Source: Acidimicrobiaceae bacterium UBA2093
Lineage (GTDB): Bacteria; Actinomycetota; Acidimicrobiia; Acidimicrobiales; Ilumatobacteraceae
Direction of reading: 5' to 3'
Length of the DNA: 7,285 nt
NCBI GenBank assembly: GCA_002331255.1
Contig: DCZD01000028.1
Coordinates: forward strand, 4,745-12,029
Position numbers and translations under genes: made by a program. Below, piece by piece: positions 1 through 5,614 of the stretch (the stretch's first letter is position 1; each line of letters begins with the position of its first letter). The notes beneath the pieces are model-generated. The model was not told the DNA's origin. It saw only the letters and a program-made list of their open reading frames with translations, and searched no databases.

Positions 1-747
1 CTCGTCAGTGGGGGCTTTGGTCACCCAGAAGTCGAGCACGAACTCATGCAGTGGGTGACGGTCGTTTGCGGGCGACACTGGTAGTTGAACCTGAGCAGGG
101 TCATACATCGTCGCAAATTGACCCGCTGCAGAATACGGCGAGTGCGGACGTAAGTAGCTGAGGTGACAAAACCAACCCTGCCGCTGATTTTCGAGCCAGC
201 CGAAGTATTGATCTGTCATGAAAGACGACAGGCTGAGCGACTCGTGTCGTTCGTTCTCAGTGGCAAGCAACTTCGACTTGCCACCGCTCACATCGACACC
301 ATGTGACTCCAACCAGTCCACCCACGGCTTGTGATCGCCGGTCAAGTCCAAAGCAGAATCGAAACCAGGCAATACACCTTCATACGTCTGAAGGCGAGGG
401 TCGTGTGCGTCGACAGTCTCGCGTGGGTCAACTGCCTGATCGGTGTATCCGAATAGTGCCGGCGAATATCCAGCTCGGCGAGCGGCCAGTGCAAGGTTGT
501 CGAACGACCGGTCAAGTGGTGTTCCGTTCGCGACGACTCGATGGTTCATCTGGTACATGCCGGTGTACAGCGATGCTCGCCCCGGCGAACACGGGCTTGC
601 TTGGCTGTAATGGCGCTCAAAGTGCACCCCATTGCGCGCCAGTTCCTGTAGGCCGGGTGTGCGCACCCCTGTGTCTCGAGTTATCGAGAAACACTCACCT
701 CGAAACTGATCGAGCGTGATGAGCAGAATGTTGCGCTTCACCCCCAC
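1..747 (-). CDS. Phosphonate monoester hydrolase-like sulfatase-superfamily enzyme (partial, N-terminal 249 residues)
   Basis: Open reading frame with no stop, running off the left edge, so the C-terminal half is missing. Translation begins V-G-V-K-R-N-I-L-L-I-T-L-D-Q, where D13/Q14 are the first metal ligands. C53 lies in C-S-P-G-R-A-S-L-Y-T-G, an exact C-x-P-x-R-x4-T-G sulfatase signature, so C53 should be converted to formylglycine, the catalytic nucleophile. Later stretches (MYQMNHRVV, N74, GY101, H202 in YLRPHSPY, HPLHEF) follow the family of the characterised Rhizobium phosphonate monoester hydrolase as I remember it, more than classical arylsulfatases. These are cytoplasmic phospho-/sulfo-ester hydrolases and no signal peptide is seen here. 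The substrate cannot be read from sequence. The remaining metal ligands (a downstream D-H pair) fall outside the window. Start chosen at GTG 747, which has a GGAGG 11 bases upstream; GTG 741 is the alternative. Divergent from the P450. Confidence 0.85.
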   Translation of the reverse strand, partial: MGVKRNILLITLDQFRGECFSITRDTGVRTPGLQELARNGVHFERHYSQASPCSPGRASLYTGMYQMNHRVVANGTPLDRSFDNLALAARRAGYSPALFGYTDQAVDPRETVDAHDPRLQTYEGVLPGFDSALDLTGDHKPWVDWLESHGVDVSGGKSKLLATENERHESLSLSSFMTDQYFGWLENQRQGWFCHLSYLRPHSPYSAAGQFATMYDPAQVQLPVSPANDRHPLHEFVLDFWVTKAPTDE

Positions 748-758
748 TTGTTTAGTCG

Positions 759-763
759 CCTCC
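759..763 (-). promoter_or_regulatory. Shine-Dalgarno of the partial hydrolase gene
   Basis: GGAGG on the minus strand, 11 bases before GTG 747 and 17 before GTG 741. The spacing is a little long but favours the GTG at 747 as the start. Confidence 0.5.
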
Positions 764-784
764 AGCCCACATGTCAGCGTGTGA

Positions 785-792
785 GACAATTA
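785..792. promoter_or_regulatory. Possible overlapping divergent -10 boxes (hydrolase / P450)
   Basis: The only AT-rich patch in the 76-bp divergent gap. On the plus strand GACAAT (785-790) could serve the P450; on the minus strand TAATTG (792-787) could serve the hydrolase. Both would give short leaders containing the Shine-Dalgarno sequences seen. No convincing -35 was found for either, so this is a weak inference. Confidence 0.3.
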
Positions 793-812
793 CGTGGCGC
801 AGTTGCGGCACC

Positions 813-819
813 GGGGGGA
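813..819 (+). promoter_or_regulatory. Shine-Dalgarno deciding the P450 start
   Basis: GGGGGGA four bases before ATG 824. It supports ATG 824 over the in-frame GTG at 794, which would add ten residues that P450 proteins do not need. Confidence 0.6.
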
Positions 820-823
820 CGCC

Positions 824-2011
824 ATGAACATTGACGGAATTGATCAATTGGCAGAACCAGCAGACTCACCGGTCCTTGCCGAACTTCGTACCACGTGCCC
901 GGTCTCTCGCACCCCTAACGGAGCCTGGTTCCTGGCTCGGAATGCCGATGTATTGGCCGCCACGAAAGACGTGCACACCTTTCGTGCCAGCTTTCGTGAG
1001 CCAGGCGTTGTGGTTCCCGACGAGGAACAACTCATCAATGAAATTCCCGAACCACGACATGGCGAAGTGCGCAAGGTCATCAACTCAGCGATTGCCGCAC
1101 ACAAGATCACCCGAATGGAAGGTTTCTGTCGCGAGCTGAGCAACGAGTTGCTCGACGACCTCCTTGGCCGAGAAGGCGTCATCGACTTGGTTCACGACTA
1201 CGTCATGCCCATTCCGAACAATGTCATCGCTGAATTGCTCGGCGCTAAACGCGAAGACTTCAACAAGTGGGCAGCTTGGTCTGATGAAGTCGTGCAGGGT
1301 TCGTGGCCCACGCAGAACCGAAATGAGCGCGGCGAGGGTCTGGCCGGAGCTCACCCCGAGTTCACCGCTTACGTCGACGAACTCATTCGTGAGCGTAAAG
1401 AGTCACCGAAAGACGACTTCATCACCCGACTCATCAACACCGAGATCGACGGCCGTCGACTGACCGACATCGAGACACGTACGCAGCTCGTGTTCCTTTT
1501 CATATCCGGCAATGAGACCACACGACACCTCATCAGCAACCTGCTGTGGACAATTGTCAACAACCCAACCATCGAGCGCGCACTTCGCGAGAATTCGGAT
1601 CTCATCAATAACGCAATTGAAGAGAGTTTGCGCTACGACCCACCAGTCAAGCTACTGATGCGTAATTGCGAGCAAGAGACACAAGTCCATGGCGAGACCA
1701 TGTGCCCCCGCGACAAGGTTGCCTTCGGCATTCTGTCGGCCAACCGAGACGAGAACCTCTACGACGAGCCACACGAGTTCCGTCTTGACCGACCGAGCCC
1801 ACGTAACCACTTGGGCTTTGGCGGAGGTCCGCATGTGTGTCCGGGTGCTGCTCTCGCGCGACTTGAAGCACGAGTGGCCGTAGAAGAGTTCCTTCGGCGC
1901 GTCTCTAGTTTCGAAGTGCTCGAGCCAGGCGTGTACGACGAGGTTCCCGTGTTTTGGGCCCGTGGACCTGCCCACCTCAAAGTGAGACTTTCACCCTCAG
2001 CAATTGACTGA
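824..2011 (+). CDS. Cytochrome P450 (class I bacterial type)
   Basis: 395 residues, a normal length for a soluble bacterial P450, a heme-thiolate monooxygenase fed electrons by separate ferredoxin and reductase proteins (none is encoded in this window). Landmarks numbered from ATG 824: C-helix region EPRHGEVRKVINSA (about 76-89); I-helix oxygen-activation motif SGNETTR (228-234), with the acid-alcohol pair as E-T; ExxR as E267-S-L-R270; ANRDENLYDEP ahead of the heme loop; heme-binding loop F-G-G-G-P-H-V-C-P-G with C339 as the axial ligand. All catalytic elements are intact, so it should be active. The GNETTR style I-helix and FWARGP near the C terminus are common in actinobacterial P450s, including steroid and fatty-acid hydroxylases, but the substrate is not determinable. 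The start is set by the strong Shine-Dalgarno just upstream. A small regulator gene follows 36 bases downstream. Confidence 0.95.
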   Translation: MNIDGIDQLAEPADSPVLAELRTTCPVSRTPNGAWFLARNADVLAATKDVHTFRASFREPGVVVPDEEQLINEIPEPRHGEVRKVINSAIAAHKITRMEGFCRELSNELLDDLLGREGVIDLVHDYVMPIPNNVIAELLGAKREDFNKWAAWSDEVVQGSWPTQNRNERGEGLAGAHPEFTAYVDELIRERKESPKDDFITRLINTEIDGRRLTDIETRTQLVFLFISGNETTRHLISNLLWTIVNNPTIERALRENSDLINNAIEESLRYDPPVKLLMRNCEQETQVHGETMCPRDKVAFGILSANRDENLYDEPHEFRLDRPSPRNHLGFGGGPHVCPGAALARLEARVAVEEFLRRVSSFEVLEPGVYDEVPVFWARGPAHLKVRLSPSAID

Positions 2012-2035
2012 AACCTGTTTCTCGAAACGTCGGGC

Positions 2036-2041
2036 TACATT
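2036..2041 (+). promoter_or_regulatory. -10 box of a leaderless start (winged-helix gene)
   Basis: TACATT fits the actinobacterial TANNNT -10 consensus and ends six bases before ATG 2048, so transcription would begin at or beside the A of the start codon. There is no Shine-Dalgarno. No clear -35. Confidence 0.5.
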
Positions 2042-2047
2042 TGCCAC

Positions 2048-2326
2048 ATGGGCGCGTCTGCTGACTGGAACTTTCTCAGCAATCACGCGCATGTCTTGGT
2101 ATGCCTTGCTCGCGACCCAGAGGCTCGTCTGCGCGACATCGCTATTGATGTCGGCATCACAGAGCGCCGTGTCAGCTCGATTGTGACTGATTTGGAGGCG
2201 GAAGGTGTCGTGAAGATCAGCCGAGTGGGCCGTCGTAACTCCTACTCAATCAATAGGCGGGCCCGTTTGCGTCACCCCTTGGAGTCTCATCAGACCGTGG
2301 GCGACTTGTTACGAGCCATCCAGTAA
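2048..2326 (+). CDS. Small winged helix-turn-helix transcriptional regulator
   Basis: 92 residues. The N-terminal segment WNFLSNHAHVLVCLARDPEA resembles the start of a compact MarR/ArsR-like winged helix. A helix-turn-helix follows (about residues 27-55: LRDIAIDVGITERRVSSIVTDLEAEG), then a basic wing (KISRVGRRNSYSINRR, about 57-72), and a short C-terminal tail HPLESHQTVGDLLRAIQ that may dimerise. I recognise this as a common small actinobacterial family (helix-turn-helix / MarR-like) whose members usually have no assigned ligand. ATG 2048 is preceded by a -10-like box and no Shine-Dalgarno, so the transcript is probably leaderless and made independently of the P450. It lies between the P450 and the bicarbonate transporter on the same strand; a role in controlling either is possible but untested. 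Confidence 0.88.
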   Translation: MGASADWNFLSNHAHVLVCLARDPEARLRDIAIDVGITERRVSSIVTDLEAEGVVKISRVGRRNSYSINRRARLRHPLESHQTVGDLLRAIQ

Positions 2327-2391
2327 CACAGGGTCATTTTCTAATACCTGTAATTTGTTTCTAGTAATCCATATCCAGTAGTGTTGGCCAA
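2327..2391 (+). promoter_or_regulatory. AT-rich intergenic region with sbtA promoter
   Basis: 65 bases, clearly more AT-rich than its surroundings. TTGTTT (2355-2360) and TAGTGT (2379-2384) form a candidate -35/-10 pair with an 18-base spacer; the -10 ends seven bases before GTG 2392 and no Shine-Dalgarno exists, implying a leaderless sbtA mRNA. A weak stem ACAGG (2328-2332) / CCTGT (2347-2351) follows the upstream stop; the long loop makes it a poor terminator. Confidence 0.45.
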
Positions 2392-3351
2392 GTGTCTATT
2401 AACGACTTGGTGTCTCTCAACCTTGGTTCACCCGTCGTTCTTGCCTTCCTCCTCGGTGTCGTAGCTGCATTTATCAAGAGTGACCTTCGGTTCCCTGAAC
2501 AGGTCACCTCACTTCTCTCCACCTACCTTCTCTTTGCCATCGGACTAAAGGGTGGAATGCGACTTCGCGAGAGCTCGCTCACCGAGCTCACATGGCCAGT
2601 ACTCATCACGCTCATCCTCGGAGTTGCCACACCCGTCGTGGCATTCCTCGTGGCTCGATCTTTCCTCCGACTCGACACCATTAACGCTGCAGCCATGGCA
2701 GCTCATTACGGATCTGTCTCAGCGGTCACGTTTACCGCGGCAGAATCGTTCACTCGTGCTGCGGGCACTCTCAGTGAGGGTTACCTTCCTGCTCTCGTTG
2801 CAGTCTTGGAAGTTCCAGGAATCGTCGTGGCGCTCGTGATTGCGAGTCGTGCGAGCCAAGGACGATCAATGTCATCTGCGATTCATGAAGTGATGACCGG
2901 TAAAAGTGTGGTGTTACTGCTCGGTGGCCTCATCATCGGTGCAATTGCAAATCAAGAGGCACTCACCCGAGTCGAGCCATTCTTTGTGGGCTTGTTCCAG
3001 GGCATGCTGTGTCTCTTCCTTCTCGACCTTGGCACGCTCGCAGGTCAGCGCTTCAACAGCATCCGTCGAGCCGGCGCACGGTTGTTGATCTTTGCGACGG
3101 CACTCCCCATTGTCTTTGGGGTCGTCGGAGTGCTTCTTGCATCAGCCGTCGGCATGTCTGAAGGTGGGGCGACGGTACTTGCGGCAATGGCGGCAAGCGC
3201 CAGCTACATCGCTGCACCTGCGGCTGTTCGCGTGGGCCTTCCTGAAGCAGACATCGGACTTTCACTTGGTGCTGCACTCGGTGTCACTTTCCCGTTCAAC
3301 CTGATCATTGGCATTCCGTTGTACAGCGAGGTTGCAGCGGTCCTTGCGTAA
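2392..3351 (+). CDS. sbtA: Sodium-dependent bicarbonate transporter, SbtA family
   Basis: 319 residues in about ten hydrophobic segments (roughly residues 13-29, 37-53, 67-89, 97-115, 131-151, 172-187, 196-214, 228-253, 258-279, 288-317), the two-times-five inverted layout of the SbtA family. Family hallmarks are visible: AIGLKGGMRLRE (49-60), AHYGSVSAVTF (104-114), the matching second-half motif ASASYIAAPAAVR (268-280), and FPFNLIIGIPLY (300-311). In cyanobacteria SbtA is a high-affinity Na+/HCO3- symporter of the inner membrane, held in check by the PII-like protein SbtB. No sbtB-like gene lies in this window, and the protein is shorter than cyanobacterial SbtA (about 370 residues), consistent with a reduced cytoplasmic loop between the two halves (around 153-170) where SbtB-related control is expected. 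Bicarbonate as substrate is inferred from family. GTG 2392 is chosen as start from the promoter spacing and the hydrophobic onset. Confidence 0.88.
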   Translation: MSINDLVSLNLGSPVVLAFLLGVVAAFIKSDLRFPEQVTSLLSTYLLFAIGLKGGMRLRESSLTELTWPVLITLILGVATPVVAFLVARSFLRLDTINAAAMAAHYGSVSAVTFTAAESFTRAAGTLSEGYLPALVAVLEVPGIVVALVIASRASQGRSMSSAIHEVMTGKSVVLLLGGLIIGAIANQEALTRVEPFFVGLFQGMLCLFLLDLGTLAGQRFNSIRRAGARLLIFATALPIVFGVVGVLLASAVGMSEGGATVLAAMAASASYIAAPAAVRVGLPEADIGLSLGAALGVTFPFNLIIGIPLYSEVAAVLA

Positions 3352-3357
3352 AGCAAG
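3343..3357. terminator. Weak hairpin between convergent sbtA and modC
   Basis: CTTGC (3343-3347) and GCAAG (3353-3357) pair around a five-base loop that contains the sbtA stop codon. It sits in the only 16 bases separating the convergent gene ends and could act on both strands, but there is no U-tract on either side. Confidence 0.25.
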
Positions 3358-3367
3358 ACACTGCGGG

Positions 3368-3997
3368 TTAACAGAGATCTACTACTTCGCCGCACAAACT
3401 GTCGATGTCTCCTCGTGAATGACTGACAAGCACGCAGTGGGCGCGGGAAGTCGCGAGGCGTGTTCTCAACCAGTCACGCAAGTCATCGACACTTGACTCG
3501 TCAATCGCAGACATTGGTTCGTCGAGAAGAACGACCTTTGGTGCCGTTGCGAGAGCCCTTACGATGCACGCCCGTTGCGCCTGGCCGCCGGAGATTTCAT
3601 TCGGCATTGCATCAACAAGGTGCGAACACCCAGCATCGACCAGTAGCTCACGTGCAACTTGACGAGCAGTGGTTCGCGACCGACCAGTGCGACGCAATGG
3701 AAATGCAACGTTGTCGAGAACCGAAGCGAAGGGCAACAATGTGTGGTCCTGGAACACCATCCCCACGCCTCGCTTCTCAGGCGGCAGAAACACATGGCCT
3801 GCGGGGTCGTCCCACATCTCGCCATCTACTGACAATGCTCCGCCCGCAAGACGGTCGAGTCCGGCGACAACTCGTAACAGCGATGTCTTGCCAGCACCGT
3901 TGGCGCCGACAACACCGAGCACTTGATGATCAACGGAGAGCTGAATCTGACGCGAGAAACTTCCGCGTTCTATTAGACCGGTGAGATCAAGGCTCAT
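3368..3997 (-). CDS. modC: Molybdate ABC transporter ATPase, short form
   Basis: 209 residues from ATG 3997. It energises molybdate import by ATP hydrolysis at the cytoplasmic face of the ModB permease. Motifs numbered from ATG 3997: Walker A GANGAGKT (31-38), Q-loop Q83 in FQDHTLLP, ABC signature ISGGQAQRA (135-143), Walker B VVLLDEP (155-161) with catalytic E160, and switch histidine H193. All are present, so ATPase function should be intact. Canonical ModC is about 350 residues with a C-terminal TOBE/Mop molybdate-binding domain; here the protein stops just after the nucleotide-binding domain, so it lacks that sensor. The start codon overlaps the modB stop as ATGA and has its own Shine-Dalgarno (TGGGGAGA), indicating translational coupling; a longer in-frame start at 4048 would sit inside modB and is not preferred. 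Identity as molybdate (rather than tungstate or sulfate) rests on modA and modB. Confidence 0.9.
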   Translation of the reverse strand: MSLDLTGLIERGSFSRQIQLSVDHQVLGVVGANGAGKTSLLRVVAGLDRLAGGALSVDGEMWDDPAGHVFLPPEKRGVGMVFQDHTLLPFASVLDNVAFPLRRTGRSRTTARQVARELLVDAGCSHLVDAMPNEISGGQAQRACIVRALATAPKVVLLDEPMSAIDESSVDDLRDWLRTRLATSRAHCVLVSHSRGDIDSLCGEVVDLC

Positions 3998-4797
3998 GAC
4001 CGTCTCCCCAGCCATTGGTCTCGCAACGCAAACAGGACGGCCACACACACCACAACCAAGACCAGACTCAATGCGTATGCGGCTTCAGGTTCTGACTCGA
4101 GCAACATGTACACCGCGAGCGGGGTCGTCTGTGTTCGACCTTCGATATTTCCGGCAAACGTGATGGTGGCACCAAACTCGCCCAGTGCTCTGGCCCAGGC
4201 CACCGCCACACCAGCCACCAACGACGGTCTCAGAAGTCGGAACGTGACGTGACTCATTCGCTGCCACGGGCCTGCACCCATGACAGCTGCAGCTTCTTCA
4301 TGACGCGGATCAATGCTGCGTAATCCACCTTCGATGGCAAGCACGAGAAATGGCAACGCCACGAATGTCTCTGCAATCACGACGGCGGTCAGGCTGAATG
4401 TGACCTGCACACCGAAGGTGTCGAACAGAAATGACCCGAGTAATCCGTTCGTGCGGCCATAGACACCAAGCAATGCGATTCCGCCCACCACTGGTGGCAT
4501 GACCATCGGCAAGGTGACCAGCGCTCGCAGTAATGCCCTACCGCGAAAGTGTGCGCGAGCGAGCAGCCATGCGAGTGGGAAACCGAGAATGAGGGCGCAC
4601 AAGGTGGCCAAAAATGACGCCAGCAGTGAGAGTCGAAGTGCCTCTGTCACTTGTGTGCTGGTGAGTTGTTCCCACAGCGATGTCCACGCGACCCGGCGAA
4701 CAATGCCAAAGAGCGGCAGAACCAGAAACAGCGCACCGATGACACCTATTGCGCCCAGGCCTCTCGGAGTTCGCGATGTAACAGTTGATGAAGCCAT
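3994..4797 (-). CDS. modB: Molybdate ABC transporter permease
   Basis: 267 residues with about six membrane segments (near residues 15-33, 56-80, 90-112, 134-156, 191-212, 242-258). It forms the homodimeric inner-membrane channel through which molybdate released by ModA is moved by ModC. The EAA coupling loop that docks on the ATPase is visible as EEAAAVMGAGPWQRMSHV (167-184). The stretch ARALGEFGATITFAGN (202-217) is highly characteristic of ModB and related oxyanion permeases, as is TLPMVMPPVVGGIALL (95-110). Length is slightly greater than the roughly 230 residues typical, through an extended N terminus. ATG 4797 follows the modA stop with a single base between, and no clear Shine-Dalgarno is seen, so translation is probably coupled to modA. 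Confidence 0.95.
   Translation of the reverse strand: MASSTVTSRTPRGLGAIGVIGALFLVLPLFGIVRRVAWTSLWEQLTSTQVTEALRLSLLASFLATLCALILGFPLAWLLARAHFRGRALLRALVTLPMVMPPVVGGIALLGVYGRTNGLLGSFLFDTFGVQVTFSLTAVVIAETFVALPFLVLAIEGGLRSIDPRHEEAAAVMGAGPWQRMSHVTFRLLRPSLVAGVAVAWARALGEFGATITFAGNIEGRTQTTPLAVYMLLESEPEAAYALSLVLVVVCVAVLFALRDQWLGRRS
4003..4010 (-). promoter_or_regulatory. Shine-Dalgarno of modC inside the end of modB
   Basis: TGGGGAGA on the minus strand, five bases before ATG 3997. It decides the modC start at the ATGA overlap. Confidence 0.65.
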
Positions 4798-4798
4798 G

Positions 4799-5602
4799 TC
4801 AGGGTCGTCCGAATCCGAAACGAGTCATGGTTTGCACACCAGCAGACGAAGTCACGTACTGAAGAAAGGCGTGAGCCGCAACTGCGTTCTTCGCACGTTG
4901 CAAGGTGGTGATGGAATACTTCGCGATGACATTCTGTGCTGTTGGGATGGTAATGGTCGTGACTAATCGTGCCGACGCGGCAATGTCTGTTACGTACACC
5001 ACGGCTGCGTCAGCGTCACCGTTCACAACTGCGCCGACGGTGGCTTTGGCATCGATGCCACGTGTGATGTTCGACTCTGCCAATGCGAGTCCCGCACGTT
5101 GAATCACTTTCGATGCATATACGCCGCAAGGAACGGTCTTTGCGCACAGCGATACGACTTTGGCTTTCTGCAGATCTGCCACTGAGCGAATGTGAAGCGG
5201 ATTTCCCCGCTTCACAGCCAGCCCCAACGTATTCACCGCGAAAATGCGCGACGGCGCGCTGACAAGGCCACTTGTTCGAAGCCTGTCGATGCTGGCTGTG
5301 TCTGCTGCAGCAAACACATCGGCGGGAGCGCCGGCCTGTACTTGTGACACAAGTGCTGTGGTTGACCCGAAATTGAACACCACCTTGACCTGTGGATGTG
5401 CTCGCTGAAAGTTGCGCGCGAGGCTTCTGAACGCATCCGTCAGCGACGCCGCGGCGGACACTGTGATGGAACCCTTCACCACCGTGCTTGACGCATGCGC
5501 AGGAAGCGGACCAGACACGACCCATGAGGACGCGAGCGCAGCAAGCGCAAGAAACACCGCTCGTCGTAGCTGGGGCCGTTGTGACAGGCCTAGATTAGTC
5601 AC
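4799..5602 (-). CDS. modA: Molybdate-binding periplasmic (extracytoplasmic) protein
   Basis: 267 residues from GTG 5602. It captures molybdate (possibly also tungstate) outside the membrane and delivers it to ModB. Residues 1-37 are a Sec signal peptide: R9/R13/R14, hydrophobic core AVFLALAALASSWVV, likely cleavage after A-H-A37. There is no lipobox cysteine, unusual for a binding protein of a single-membrane bacterium. Ligand motifs: AAASLTDAF (50-58, S53), NFGSTTAL (77-84, S80), GAPADVFAAAD (91-101), Y203 in AAVVYVTD, and the C-terminal FGFGRP. C153 and C159 (LCAKTVPCG) are a conserved pair of the family. The frame remains open upstream to 5830, but that extension is antisense to padR and would bury the signal peptide, so GTG 5602 is chosen; a -10-like TATAGT ends six bases before it and no Shine-Dalgarno is present. 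First gene of the modABC operon. Confidence 0.93.
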   Translation of the reverse strand: MTNLGLSQRPQLRRAVFLALAALASSWVVSGPLPAHASSTVVKGSITVSAAASLTDAFRSLARNFQRAHPQVKVVFNFGSTTALVSQVQAGAPADVFAAADTASIDRLRTSGLVSAPSRIFAVNTLGLAVKRGNPLHIRSVADLQKAKVVSLCAKTVPCGVYASKVIQRAGLALAESNITRGIDAKATVGAVVNGDADAAVVYVTDIAASARLVTTITIPTAQNVIAKYSITTLQRAKNAVAAHAFLQYVTSSAGVQTMTRFGFGRP

Positions 5603-5614
5603 AGTGAGACTATA
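5591..5614. promoter_or_regulatory. Divergent leaderless promoters and palindromic operator (modA / padR)
   Basis: Plus strand: TAGATT (5591-5596) ends seven bases before the padR GTG at 5604. Minus strand: TATAGT (5614-5609) ends six bases before the modA GTG at 5602. Neither gene has a Shine-Dalgarno, so both mRNAs probably start at their initiation codons. The 17-base element TAGTCACAGTGAGACTA (5596-5612) is a near-palindrome: seven of eight base pairs match around a centre at 5604, with half-sites TAGTCnCA / TGnGACTA. It covers both start codons and touches both -10 boxes, so a bound dimer would block both transcripts. Operator function and PadR as its binder are inferred from position. 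Confidence 0.6.

Noticed and set aside
303..719. 138-residue plus-strand reading frame
   Set aside because: Wholly antisense to the hydrolase gene, whose translated motifs (D-Q, C-x-P-x-R, RPH) are unmistakable; the plus-strand product is low-complexity and arginine-rich with no recognisable motif.
3343..3357. A strong bidirectional terminator for sbtA and modC
   Set aside because: The stem is only five base pairs and has no U-tract on either strand; kept only as a weak hairpin.
3460..3984. 174-residue plus-strand frame
   Set aside because: Antisense to modC, whose Walker A, signature and Walker B motifs are intact; no motif on the plus strand.
4499..4966. 155-residue plus-strand frame across the modA/modB junction
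   Set aside because: Antisense to two well-supported genes, serine/arginine-rich, no family resemblance.
5412..5603. 64-residue N-terminal extension of the PadR protein to an ATG at 5412
   Set aside because: Antisense to the modA signal-peptide and mature N-terminal coding region, and PadR proteins begin almost directly with the winged helix.
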